Shown: positions 1 through 10,919, numbered from the stretch's first letter. The stretch is DNA of 20,000 nucleotides from Anaeromyces robustus (GCA_002104895.1 MCFG01000043.1:92501-112500); one strand, 5' to 3'. Translations and numbers: made by a program. The notes: a model not told the origin generated them from the letters alone.

Positions 1-1113
1 ATAAAAAATAAAGTTTATGAAAATTTATGTAAAAAAAAAAAAAACACGGATAATTAATTATTTAATATTTGTAAGACATGGTTTTTTTATTTATTAAATT
101 TATTTATTAAAAAATTTATTTATATAATTAATTTAATAATAATTAATATAAATAATGATAATAATTATTTTTTTTTTAATATTATTATAAAGTATATATA
201 AATTATTAGTAATAATAATATATATATGATATATATTCTACTTAATTCCTTTTTGTTAATAGAAATATTCTTTCAATAATAATAATAATAATAATAATGA
301 ATATTACATAATTTAATACATGTTTAAATATTACTCACAATATATATAATATATATATATTGACATAGATTATTATAAATAATATGAATTGTCTAGCTAG
401 AGGGTACTAACATGAAAAGAAAAAAAAATTAAGCTTAATATCATATACTTTCTATAATAAAAATTCTTTAATTTATAATATATGTTTTAATCGTATTTTA
501 TTTTGTATTTTTAATTATATTTTATTTTTTACATTTTTTTTATATATAAAATAAATGGAATCATTTATTTTTCATTTATTTTTTTTTATTTTTATTTTTT
601 ATTATATTAATATATATGGTATCATCATTTTAATTTTTTTTTATATTGTTAAATATATTTTTTTTAATAAAAAATTAGAAAATCTATAAATTGGATTATA
701 TTAAATGATATATTAATTGTATTAGTCTTTTTTTTAATATTTACAAGGTAAAAGTAAAGAATAGTAATAAGTCAGTATTTAATAAAAATATTGTTAATAT
801 ATATTAATATTAATATGTTTATATATATATTCATATTAATTATATTAATTATATTGTTAAATATTTTAATTATATCAAAAAGTAAAAAAATTATTAATTG
901 ATTAATGATAACTTTATTTAAAATGATTATTAGTGTTTTTTTTTTTTTTTTTTTTTTAATTTTGTTTTTTTTCAGTTTATCCTTTGTTTTTGTTTTTTTT
1001 TGAATTTTTTTTTTAAAAATTAATAATTTTTAATGTTATTAATGTTATTAATGTTGTCCTTTTGATTATTATATATTACAAATTCAAAAAAAATTCTTAT
1101 TTTTCTGTAATAA
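1..1113. other. AT-rich non-coding flank downstream of the BBOF1-like gene
   Basis: No open frame with coding character is visible on either strand. The stretch consists of A/T homopolymers, TA dinucleotide runs and short (AAT)n tracts, with a run of about 20 T near 938-957. The part nearest 1113 should hold the 3' UTR of the minus-strand gene that ends at 1114, but I could not identify a specific polyadenylation signal among so many AATAAA-like strings. A short, slightly less AT-rich patch at 390-415 (containing GGGTACTAACATG) resembles an intron branch-site string, but no exon follows it. Confidence 0.7.
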
Positions 1114-1971
1114 CTAATTTTCATTCTCATTAGTTTCATCTGTATTAATATTAGCATTATTAATATCTTCTACTTGATTTTCATTTTCATTTTCATTTTC
1201 ATTATTCATATTACTTAAACTTCTTTTTAAAAATTCATCAAATGATTCTTTTGATTGAGCTCTTAATTCTTCTTCAGATTTTTGACAATTTTCCATTTCA
1301 TCTTCTATATATTTTTCAAGACTTTCATCTGATTTCATTATTTCTTTGGCTGATGCTATATATTGTTCATCATCTGATTCATTTTCTATAAGTTCTGTAT
1401 CTGGAGAGGTATCAGTTACTTTATTATCATTATTTAAATTATTATTATTATCTTCATTATTATTATTATTATTATTGGTATTGGTATTGATACTACTATT
1501 ACTTCTTTTTTTATTTCTACTCATTTCTTTATTTAAAGGTTCTTCTAATGGTGGATGAGGATTTCGTATTGAATCATTATTTAATTTAGATACTTCTTCA
1601 TTACTTTGTTTCATTTTATTTTCTTTTTGTTGTTGTTGTTGTTGTTTTATTCTTTCAATCATTGTTCTATCTTCTTCTTCTTTTTCTTTATTTAAAGGTT
1701 CTTCTTCTTCAATTAATTCTAATATATTATCTTCATCTTCTTCTTCTTCTTCTTTTTCTTCTCCTTCTTCTCCTCCTTCTTCTTCCGATCCTTCTTCAGA
1801 TTCTTCAGATTCTTCTTCACCTGATTCTTCTGATTCTGATTCTTCTGATTCTTCACCTTCACCTTCACCTGGTCTCACATTTTCATTTAATTGATAATCA
1901 TCTCCACTAATTTTATTTTCTTCATCACCATCACTACCTTGCATAGCTATACCATTCATTTTTGCAAAAAG
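1114..1971 (-). repeat. Low-complexity acidic / Asn-rich tail of the BBOF1-like protein
   Basis: The coding DNA of the C-terminal extension is built of imperfect TTC/TTCATC-type triplet runs on plus (GAA/GAAGAT on minus). They encode Glu-Ser-Gly blocks (EESEESESEESGEEESEES), a Gln run, an Asn run and a terminal ENENENENE run. A short motif, EEPLNKE, occurs twice about 50 residues apart. The frame stays open throughout and runs directly from the conserved FAKMNG motif, so this is translated sequence rather than an intron. No domain is recognisable in it. Confidence 0.8.
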
Positions 1972-2320
1972 AACACGTAATACTCTTTCTTTATCCTTCC
2001 ATGATAATTGAGTAATATCTACTTTAACAGGTTTTGGTTTTTCTTTTACTTCTTCAAGTTCTTCTTCGCTATCGTCTGTTGAATTTTTCTTTGGATTTAA
2101 TACCTATTTATTATTATTATTATTAATATTATTATTGAAATTATTTATATTTATTATTTAGACATTTATATTGATTTGTATATATATATAATATTTTAAC
2201 ATTTTATAATTTTTCAAAAAAATAATATATATATATATATATATATAATGATAATTAAATTAATAATATTTAAATTAAATTACAAATATATAAAAAAGTA
2301 TCTTTCTTTATATATATATA

Positions 2321-2357
<37 letters not shown>

Positions 2358-3772
2358 AAATATAAATATAATTTTATAATCATGATATTTTTTATATTAT
2401 TACACTTCTAATTTTTTTATTATATTCTTCGGCTTCACGTTTACGTTTTTCTTCTTTTTCTCTACAAATTTCAAGTCTAACATGTTCTAATGCATCCATA
2501 AAAAATGTTTCTAAATCTGTTCTCTGATCTAAAATATGTTGTGCAATTCTCTAATATAATAGATATATTATATATAATAATATAAATAAATGTTTTTTTT
2601 TTTCTTTTCTTGTTTTTTAATAGATATAAATTATGAATTTTTATTTTTTCTTATTTTTATTTTCAAATTTATTATTTTATTTTTATTCTCTCTCTATATA
2701 TATATAAAAATAAAGCTATTATTTTTATTCTCTCTCTCTTTCTATATATATATATATTTATATATATACCTTGATTTGTTTCATTTGTCTAATTCTTATA
2801 TTTAATTCACTTTTTAAAGTATCTACAGTATATCTTACTTTATCAATTTCTTTTTTAGCTAATTTACTTATAATTTCTTTTTCTTGATCAAATTCCCTTA
2901 CAATATGACTTAATGTATATTCCATTGACATTACTTTATTTTGTAATTCTTTAATCTTTTTTTATTATTATTATTATTATTTTTTTTCATTATAATAATT
3001 ATAAAAAAAAAATAATATTTAATATAAATATATGTTAAATATTGATAATATATAGGAATATTAATATATATATATTAATATAAAATATATTAAAAATTGA
3101 AATTTTTTATTTAAAAATAAAAAATAAAAAAATAAGTATTATATATAGATATATATACTTTATCATTCTGTTTTTTGGATTGCATAATTTTTTCTTTAAT
3201 AATAATTGAATTTAAATCCTTTTCTTCTATTAATTGTTTATTTGTTATTGATAATTGATTATTTAATTTTTGTAAATCTTCACCTTCCATAACATGATAC
3301 CTTAAAGCATCTGCCATTCTTAAATTTTCTTTATATACTTCTTTTGTAGTTTGTTTTAAATTTAATATAGCTTCCTTTATTTTTATTTTATTTTGTTTTT
3401 TATTTTTTTTTATTCAATATAATTAAATAATAATCATTATTAATATTACTATAATTCAGATTTATTTATTTATTTACTAATTATTATTATTATTATGATT
3501 ATTATTACTATTATTATTATTAAAACAAAAAAAAAAAAAACAAAGAAAAAAAAGATATATTACTTGATGAGCTTTAGATGCTAATTCAGCCAATTTCTTA
3601 TTAGTTTCCTTTTGAAGTCTAACTTTTTCTTCAAAAAATTTTTTTTCTAATCTTTCAATTTTTTCTTTATTTGTTTTTTCAATTTCAATCATATCATTAT
3701 TTTTTCTTTCTAATTCTTGCATTAATTCACGTCTTTTCCTCTAATTAACACAAATTATTTTTAATATTTATT

Positions 3773-3836
<64 letters not shown>

Positions 3837-4940
3837 TGACATTATTATTATTATTATTATCATTATTACATTTGTTTAAAAAAAAAAATATTCTTGATTA
3901 TGTTTTATTTTTATACATACTCTAAAATCTTTCAAAACATTAAATTCATCTTTAATAACTTTTAATGAAATTTCTTTTTCCTTTAAATTTTCTCTTATAT
4001 CTTTTTCATTTTATTATCATTATTTTTTTATTATTATTATTTATTTAAAAAAAAAAATAAAACAATAAAAATTTTATGGTTAATATGTACAAATAGTGAT
4101 ATATAAATATTGTATTGTATATAAATAGCAATGGTAAATATCAAAATTATTTCTATATTAAATATATATATTTATATAAATACCAGCTAATTGACTTTCA
4201 TAATCTTTAATAATAGATTCTTTTTCTAATCTAGAATTTTCACGTTCATTATCCATTTGACCTTCTAATAATTTTATTTTTGTATCCTTTGTTTCTGTTT
4301 CTCTTTGTAATGTTGATATAACTTCTAGCTTTAGATATTCAAATATTATATAAATATTATCATAAAATATAACATATAATATAATATAATATAATATAGT
4401 AAAAAAAATAATAATAATAATATTTTTGATTAATATATATATCTATTGATTATTAGTACTTCTTTCTTCAACCTAAAATTATACACATACAGCATCATTA
4501 TCTTGGGATCTACATTTTTCTTGTAAATTATCAATAGTTCTTATTAAATTTTCAATTCTAATTTTATACTGTTCATTCTCTTTCGAAGCCGTTTCATATC
4601 TTTTTTTTTTTTTGAAAATATAATTATTAAAAGGAAAAAAAATTATAAATTAAAAAAGGTATTTCAATAATAATAAAGGTTAAATAATATGAATGTTTTA
4701 TATAATATTAATTACTACTACTATTATTATTATTATATTCTTATTATTATGAATGTTGTCAATGTTATTGTTGTTTCTTTATATATATATATAATATTAG
4801 TATAAAAAATAATATAAAGCTTCATACAATTTTTCCATAGTAGGATTCCGTATTTTATCCAATTCTGATTTCATATCATTTTTTAATTCTTTTTTATTTT
4901 TTGATTTTTTTTGATTCTTATCCTTTTTTTTTACTGCCAT
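1114..4940 (-). CDS. BBOF1: Basal body orientation factor 1-like coiled-coil protein (BBOF1/CCDC176), nine exons
   Basis: This minus-strand gene has exons 4940-4828, 4599-4491, 4328-4184, 4000-3921, 3740-3564, 3374-3159, 2955-2770, 2550-2404 and 2103-1114. All introns are GT-AG, and the exons join in frame to 720 codons plus TAG. The start is the first ATG of exon 1 (context AAAATGG), followed by a lysine-rich head (MAVKKKDK), as in animal BBOF1. Residues about 38-390 are almost continuous coiled coil. Family signatures are FFEEKVRLQKE (about 180-190), ALRYHVMEGEDLQKL then IIIKEKIMQ (about 228-275), the segment around MEYTLSHIVREFDQEK, HILDQRTDLETFFMDALEHV (exon 8), and LSWKDKERVLRVLFAKMNG (about 424-442). 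BBOF1 is a ciliary basal-body/axonemal protein in animals; here it should act in zoospore flagella. After residue 443 comes an extension of about 277 residues, first Glu/Ser/Gly-rich and acidic, then with Gln and Asn runs. Animal members are nearer 530 aa. Family identity is strong; a few exon borders could shift by a codon. Confidence 0.88.
3781..3820. repeat. Poly(A) tract, 40 nt, in intron 4 of the BBOF1-like gene
   Basis: An uninterrupted run of 40 A on plus is followed by a (TA)n run to about 3837. It lies in the intron between exons 4000-3921 and 3740-3564 of the minus-strand gene, so the transcript would carry poly(U) here. A 30-nt A run of the same kind sits at 2326-2355 in the last intron. 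Runs of this length are slippage-prone and their exact lengths are likely to vary. Confidence 0.9.
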
Positions 4941-5921
4941 TTTATATCTTTAATATTTTTTTTATAAAAATAATTTGTTTATGATATTAAGAAATAGTAG
5001 TTTTATTTTTATTTATATATCGAAATTGTTATGACAATATTATTTCTCAGTTTATTTTTCTTTTTTCTTCTTCTTCTTCTTCTATATTGTTAATATATTA
5101 TATAATTAAATAATGAAACTTATGGATTATCAAAAAAAATAAAGATGTTTCAAAAAGTACTTTAATTTATTTTATATATTTTTTTATTTTTTAGTATTAT
5201 TAGAAAGATAGATAGATATTGTTACTTTATGAATAATTTTATTTAATTTTGTTTTATTTTCTTTTATTGCTTTATTATTATAATTATTTTTATTACTATT
5301 AATAATTTATTCCTTATTTATAATATTATTATTATTATTATAATATTTATTGTTTTTATTTTATTTAAACTGTAAAAACTTTAAATAATATGATTCCACA
5401 AAAAAGAAAAAAAAAAATTTTTTTTTTATTGCTTATAATCCTATTCAAAATAATAATAAAATTTTATTATATAATAAAATTTTGTTTAATATCTTATATC
5501 TTTTTTGCACATATGACAAATAAATTATTTTAAAGTTCAATTCCAATAAATCATATTAAAATATCCAACGATTAGTTTTGTTATGATGATCATACTCTTT
5601 AATTATTAATTATGTAATAATAATAAAAAACAAAACTTTAACCAAAAAAAAAATAATAATAATAAGAATAATAATTATAATTCTATTATATAATAATTCT
5701 TTAACAGATAAAAATTAATATTAATCTAAACTTATTCTTTTTTTTCCATTATATGCACAAAAAATTGATATCAATAAAAAAATATTTTTTGTATAGTTAA
5801 TATAATGATATAAAAAAAATATAAATAATAGATATAAATAAAATGCAGAGGAATTAACAATCAAAAAATTAATTATTATATATTATATAATAATTAAATC
5901 TAAATGAAACAAATTTAAACA

Positions 5922-6026
5922 AGAAGAAAATAATAATATAAAGATTATAATATGTTTTAATTTTTTTTTATGGTATATTATCAAATTATTTAAATATTGT
6001 TCTTTTTTTCATTTTTAATATATATA
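5922..6026. repeat. Dispersed direct repeat, copy A
   Basis: This segment of about 105 bp matches a second copy at 6919-7030 in the same orientation. Shared blocks include GAAAATAATA, TATAAAGATTATAA, GTAAATTATC/GTATATTATC and TTAAATATTGTTCTTTTTTT followed by a CATTTTTAA string. Differences are scattered substitutions and different T-run lengths, so the duplication is not very recent. No terminal inverted repeats, target-site duplication or coding content is visible in either copy. Confidence 0.7.
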
Positions 6027-6041
6027 AAACAAAATTTGTTG

Positions 6042-6076
<35 letters not shown>

Positions 6077-6105
6077 ATAAAAGTGACGTACAAATTGTGT
6101 GCCAT

Positions 6106-6148
<43 letters not shown>

Positions 6149-6225
6149 CATAAACTGAAAGAAATATTTTGTTAAAGAATTAAAATACTAAAATACTGAA
6201 ATAATATTATTTTTTTTATTTAAAT

Positions 6226-6342
6226 CTAATCTTTTACATTATATATTATCTCTTTTTTTTTAGTTAATAAACTATTAGTATTTAATCTAATAAAAAGTTC
6301 TAAAACGATATTATTTTTCTTTTCTTCTCTTTCAGAAGACAT
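6226..6342 (-). other. Marginal 38-codon open reading frame, hypothetical
   Basis: A minus-strand frame opens at ATG 6342-6340 and ends at TAG 6228-6226. It reads as a 38-residue peptide that begins MSSEREEKKNNIVLELFIRL and ends YNVKD. Stops are dense in this base composition, and the peptide is not a homopolymer translation, so it stands out slightly from its surroundings. No family is recognised. I see no clear donor site or following exon in the adjacent sequence. It could be a tiny gene, a first exon, or chance; chance is the most likely. Confidence 0.2.
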
Positions 6343-6918
6343 TATTTTATAGAAAAAAAATATTATATTAATATATATAATATTCTTTCGTTCATAAGGA
6401 TATATAAAATGAATATTAATATAACATAGAAGTTTAGAAGTTTATTTAACAAATACAACTTTCATATAGAATATTATTTTTGTTTTTAATATTATCATGG
6501 GTATAACTGATAGGAATAAAAATAATATATAATATAATAAATATTATATTATTATTATTAAACAACTATACAACTATTATTAATAAATAAAATTATAAAT
6601 AATATAAATAATATTTATTATTGGTATTAATAAAGAATATATATTTAATATATATATTTTAACCAAAAAAAAAGATCAAATAGTTATAGATTCAATATTA
6701 ATTTTAAAATTATAATTAATATTTTTAATTAAAAAAAAAAATTAATCTTGATTTTTCCATCATCTTCTTTTTGTATGTAACTTTAATTATTATTATTTTT
6801 TAAATCAATTATAATTTTTACAAATATTATTTAAAAAATTTAATATATATATTTTTTCCTTACCCTTTTTATTATAATTATTGTTATTTTTTTTTTCTTT
6901 TTTCATAATTTAGACAAT

Positions 6919-7030
6919 AAAAAGAAAATAATAGTATAAAGATTATAACAAGTTATATTTTTTTTTTTAAGGTAAATTATCAATTACTTAAATATTGTTC
7001 TTTTTTTTTTTTTCATTTTTAAATATATAA
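6919..7030. repeat. Dispersed direct repeat, copy B
   Basis: This is the second copy of the repeat at 5922-6026, about 1 kb downstream and in the same orientation, with expanded T runs (about 6958-6968 and 7001-7013). It ends in the same CATTTTTAA plus TATATAA block as copy A. There is no coding potential. Confidence 0.7.
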
Positions 7031-7788
7031 TTCATAAAAATGCACATAAAGAAAAGATGAAATAAATGGAAAATTAAACTTGAAATATTTTAAAGATAAT
7101 TGATATTACTTTATAGATATATAATTAAAAAGAAAAGAATAAAAAAAAAAAAGAAAAAAGAAGAGAAGGTCGAAACATATATATATTAAAAATTATTTTA
7201 AAAAATCTTGTAGAATTAAAATATTTAGAATGGAAAATTTATTAGTTTAAAATTATTATGTATTAAAAGAAAGTTACAAATTAATTTTTATATATATATA
7301 TATAAATTTTATATGTGTTGAAGCAAAAAAGTTAAATATAATAAAATAATAAAATGAAATAAAATAAAGTAAAATAAATTACGATGAAATATTATATATA
7401 CAATAATTAAAATATATAGTTTAAAAATATAATTGATAAATTATTTTTTATTATATAATTATTATTAATTATCAAAATAATTGTTATTTTAATCTTTATT
7501 ATTTTTGTTATTATTATTATTATTAGTATAATTATTAGTATTATTAATAGTATTATTAATATTAACTAATATTTATCTTTTATATATGTATCTTATCAAT
7601 TTAATAATTATATATTTTTCTTCATATATATTATAATTTCCGGTCAATTTCAGTATACCATATATATTTATTAAATATCATATACCATCGTTATCACATC
7701 TTTTTATTTTTTTATTTTTTTAAAATATATCAAATTATTATATTTATTTCTAAATCGTATTTATTCAATTATATATATATATAACGTA

Positions 7789-9243
7789 ATGTTTGGCTGT
7801 ATTGTTGGTAAGAATTAATTTTAAAACATTTTTTTTAAAAATATTAAACTTTCTATATAATATAAAGAAATATTTAAATAAAATAAAAATAAATAAATAA
7901 TAATAATTAATAATATCTTATTCTATTTTCTTTATAAATAAATAATTGATATATATTTTTATCTAATATATACTAATAATTCTATATAGCTGGAAGACTT
8001 GTAAGCTATTTAGAAGTTTTTTAAAAATATTTATTTTAGCACATCAATACAATTACAAATAATTTACAATTTCATATATATTATTGTTATTAGTATTCTA
8101 AATATTATATTTTAATTAAATAAATTATTTTTATTTTAATTTCAATTTTAAAAATAAAGGTTCAAACTGATGTTAAACAAGGTAGATAATATATAATAAT
8201 ATATAATAATATATCTTAGTATTATATGTATTTATTAGTAAAATTGTACATATATGTATACATCTCATAAAAATATTCATTAATTATATTTATTATAAAA
8301 ATATTTTATCCAAATATTTTATTTTTATATATAAAGTTGATTCAAATAAGGTAAATTAATATTTTAAAATTGTATTATTATACATATATATATATATAAA
8401 ATAAAAACTTTTAAGAAAATTATAACAATTATTAAGATGTATTTAATAATATTTTTTTTTATTTTATCTTTTTATAAATAAATAATAACAAAAAAAAAAG
8501 TATGTATTTGAACTTCCACAAGCTCAAGATATTAACCATATTGTTGTTTTCTTAACTGGTACTATGCCTGTAAGTATTTTTTTTTTTTTTAAAATAATAA
8601 CTAAATAAGTTTATAAATAGTAAATTCTATTAATAAACTATTTGATAAAACAAATGTTATAATATACTTTTATTATTAATATATATAAAAATTAAAAAAA
8701 AAAAATCTGAAAAAAAGAAAAATAATAATAAAAATAAAAAAAGAATTAATAATAATAATAATAAAAATTAATAATCTATTTAAATAATTAATAAATATTA
8801 TAATTATTAAATATAATTTAGTTCCCAGATGGATTCGCTGCTACTGTGCATTTTTATTGGTACACATATATATATTTTAATATATAATATATATGATGTT
8901 TTTTTTTTTTTTTTTTTTTTATTTTTATTATTTTAGTTTTCATTTTATATATTATTTTATGTAACATTTTAAAAATGGAAAAAAGAAAAAATTAAATTAA
9001 ATTAATTATTAATAATTTTTTTTTAATCTTTGTTACCAACCTCTTTTCTTTTTTTATTAATATTTGCATATTGTCAATATAATATAAATCAGGCCACAAC
9101 CTACTCCAAATTGGAAATTATTAGGAATGTTAAGGTAAAATAAATATTAAATATGATAAATTTTTTAGGAAATGATGAATATATAGTCATATATATATAA
9201 TCATATAATAAGATTAAATAATGATTACTATGATTATTATTAA

Positions 9244-9319
<76 letters not shown>

Positions 9320-9938
9320 AATCAAATAATTAATTAATTATTATTGTGGTTATTATATATATATATTTTATATATAATTTATAATTTATATAGTAATGAT
9401 AAACCAAGTGCAATTTTTAAATTAGCAAATGCTAAAAGTATGCCAACAGATTCACAATTTGGAAATACATTTGGTGGTCCTATGATGGGAGGTGTTTCAG
9501 CTGAATTAGGTATTTCTATCGAACCAATTGATCAAGTTATAGCACAAATTCAATCTAGTGAAACTGTTGTTGCATCTTCTAAAGCTTCTACTATGGCTAA
9601 TGCTGAAAAAATTACAACAAAAGTCATTGAAAATTTATATAATTATTGTTCTAGTTTTTCATCCTCTCTTTTAACTAATGCTCAAGGAGAACAATTTTTC
9701 CCATTAAAGGTAAATATATTTTATATTTTATATATATATATTATTAATTTAAAAGATCCTTATCACTATTATAATAATCCTATGAGCATCAGATCATATT
9801 ATATTAATATTTTATATTTTTTTTAATGTATATTATCATATATATTAATATATTATTATTATAAAGGTAATACAAGACTGGTACAATAATACTCTACGAA
9901 AAGTTAAAACAAATCCAAATTATTTCTTAAAGGATTAA
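7789..9938 (+). CDS. HIKESHI: Hikeshi / OPI10 family Hsp70 nuclear import carrier, nine exons
   Basis: Exons are 7789-7807, 7990-8000, 8160-8181, 8337-8350, 8501-8569, 8822-8859, 9093-9134, 9394-9709 and 9867-9938. All introns are GT-AG (150-260 nt), and the exons join in frame to 200 codons plus TAA. This matches the roughly 197 aa of animal Hikeshi. Diagnostic motifs in order are MFGCIVAGRLVQT at the N terminus, INHIVVFLTGTMPFPDGFAA (about 32-51), WKLLGMLS then NDKPSAIFKL (about 65-82), LGISIEPIDQVIAQI, NLYNYCSSFSSSL, and WYNNTLRKVKTNPNYF at the C terminus. Hikeshi carries Hsp70 through the nuclear pore during heat stress by binding FG-nucleoporins and ATP-bound Hsp70; the yeast member is Opi10. 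Joining the first five exons is required to recover the conserved N terminus, and three of these are micro-exons. Start chosen because the family begins exactly at MFGC. Confidence 0.93.
9247..9318. repeat. (TTA)n microsatellite in Hikeshi intron 7
   Basis: About 24 uninterrupted TTA units lie in the intron between exons 9093-9134 and 9394-9709. The isoleucine run that can be translated on the minus strand is only this repeat and not a gene. Length polymorphism is likely. Confidence 0.95.
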
Positions 9939-10211
9939 AATTGATGAGAAAGATATAAACAACAATTTCATTATTTTTTTATTTTTTAGATAAAAAAAAA
10001 AAAACAATTAGAAATAATTATATATAAAGTTATTAATATAATATGTAAAAGTAATTATAGCATAAACAAAGAAATAATAATAATAATAATAAAAATTATT
10101 ATATAAATAATATTGATATTATATATAACAATATATATTTGTAAATCTTTTATAACTTTTAATAATACATAATAATAAAATAAATATTATAATAAAATAA
10201 AATAAAATAAA

Positions 10212-10247
<36 letters not shown>

Positions 10248-10303
10248 ATAGAATTCTAATTAATTTATAATATATATGTTAAAACCACTTTAGTATTTCA
10301 TAA

Positions 10304-10334
<31 letters not shown>

Positions 10335-10380
10335 CAAATAATCATAGAATTTTAATCATATCTAATAAAATATATATATA
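9939..10380. other. 3' flank of Hikeshi with poly(A) and (AAAAT)n tracts
   Basis: This stretch presumably holds the Hikeshi 3' UTR at its left end. It contains a TAAAA/AAAAT pentamer run at about 10186-10210 that leads into 36 A (10211-10246), and a second A run at about 10303-10331. A short block, CATAGAATTnTAAT, follows each poly(A) tract (about 10247 and 10345), which suggests a degraded tandem duplication of about 100 bp. No coding content is seen. Confidence 0.6.
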
Positions 10381-10627
10381 CTCAAGCAAGAGGTTCTATC
10401 GCTTCCTGTTTGCGAAAATGCGAAAGAACTTCAAGGAAAAATTACAGCTAATAATATACGCATTATTTCAGCATCTCCATTAAAATAAAAAAAATGTAGC
10501 GGAAAAACTTGTACCTGAGTATGAAAGTATATTTTGTACAAATGAATATAATTTATCTATTTTAAAAGAACTTGAAAATGATGTCGATCAACAACCTAAG
10601 GATGAATTATATCTAATGAGTTTTTAA
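10381..10627 (+). pseudogene. Broken histidine-phosphatase (phosphoglycerate-mutase-like) fragment
   Basis: Two open segments in different frames read like one protein. The first is 10381-10485, which includes LSLPVCENAKELQGKI and then IRIISASPLK before TAA. The second is 10493-10627, which includes NVAEKLVPEYESIFCTNEYN and then LSILKELENDV, ending TAA. In histidine phosphatases an 'SSPLKRA..TA' block is followed by a helix like 'VAEKL'. Here the RA..TA part is absent and an A run with a frame change sits in its place. The N-terminal RHG catalytic motif is not found upstream, where the DNA is plain AT-rich. A third piece, ETADGIAYWCDGLRS (from about 10630), may continue the protein after one more frameshift. 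There is no ATG, no splice sites that mend it, and GC above the flanks. The family call is by eye and moderate; that it is broken is firm. Confidence 0.45.
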
Positions 10628-10800
10628 CTGAAACAGCGGATGGTATTGCTTATTGGTGCGATGGATTGCGAAGTTAGTGGGAAATATAGGCTTTCTCTTC
10701 TTTGGGCAGTGGTAGCGTACAGGTTTAGGCTTTTAAGAGCAGAAGACGCAATTGGAAGATTCATAATTGCGATGAAATATTAAAGATATGTTGATTAGAT
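10628..10800. other. Unidentified coding-like segment inside the GC-rich island
   Basis: This stretch has visibly more G and C than the window and is open for 51 codons on plus (10628-10780, with the segment CEVSGKYRLSLLWAVVAYRF). It is also open for a similar length on minus (with SALKSLNLYATTAQRRESL). Two overlapping open frames on opposite strands in a genome this rich in stop codons suggest a relic of higher-GC coding DNA. I do not recognise either reading and cannot choose a strand. Confidence 0.35.
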
Positions 10801-10841
10801 GGATACTTTCGTTTTTAGTTGAGATTTTTGTTCTTGTTGAT

Positions 10842-10919
10842 TGTCGGAACTTCGACTTCTCCTCCAAGCACTGCGATGATGATTGAAACGGGAACATTGC
10901 AGTGAATCAAGCTGCCTTG
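10842..10919 (-). pseudogene. DnaJ (Hsp40) C-terminal domain fragment
   Basis: On the minus strand about 26 codons read GSLIHCNVPVS, IIIAVLGGEVEVPT. This corresponds to the highly conserved stretch of DnaJ/Hsp40 C-terminal peptide-binding domains in which a [DG]xxxxVPIS..xAxLGGExEVPT pattern precedes the substrate-binding sheet. After PT the frame loses similarity and stops at TAA about ten codons on. Upstream the sequence returns to A/T-rich DNA at about 10920. No J domain (HPD) or zinc-finger (CxxCxGxG) region is present, so this is a short relic, in antisense to the neighbouring phosphatase-like relic. Local GC approaches half, far above true exons here, which suggests transfer from another genome. 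The call rests on one conserved motif. Confidence 0.5.

Larger units (their letters stand above)
4941..7788. other. Divergent intergenic region between the BBOF1-like and Hikeshi genes
   Basis: These 2.85 kb separate two genes read outward in opposite directions, so both promoters should lie here. I could not pick out convincing core promoter elements because TATA-like strings are everywhere. A single TGACGTA string at about 6083-6089 resembles a CREB/ATF-type half site but is unsupported. The region contains a long (TA)n run at about 6045-6073, poly(A) at about 6106-6131, a dispersed direct repeat pair (listed separately) and one marginal small open frame (listed separately). Nothing else looks coding. 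Confidence 0.6.

Noticed and set aside
390-440. Intron end and exon suggested by TACTAAC near 406
   Set aside because: There is no open frame after the following AG and no matching donor; the string occurs alone.
1346-1910. Leucine/serine-rich open frames on plus opposite the BBOF1 tail
   Set aside because: They are antisense shadows of the GAA/AAT triplet repeats in the real minus-strand exon and have no family resemblance.
2590-2805. 71-codon Phe/Ile/Tyr-rich frame on plus
   Set aside because: It is a translation of T- and TA-rich intron sequence overlapping a real minus-strand exon; composition explains it fully.
4473-4490. An 18-nt intron (GTATGT...TTTTAG) directly after BBOF1 exon 2
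   Set aside because: It is too short to be spliced. The longer intron ending at 4329 gives the correct phase and a continuing coiled coil.
9101-9325. 74-codon frame on minus beginning with a poly-isoleucine run
   Set aside because: It is produced by the (TTA)n microsatellite in Hikeshi intron 7.
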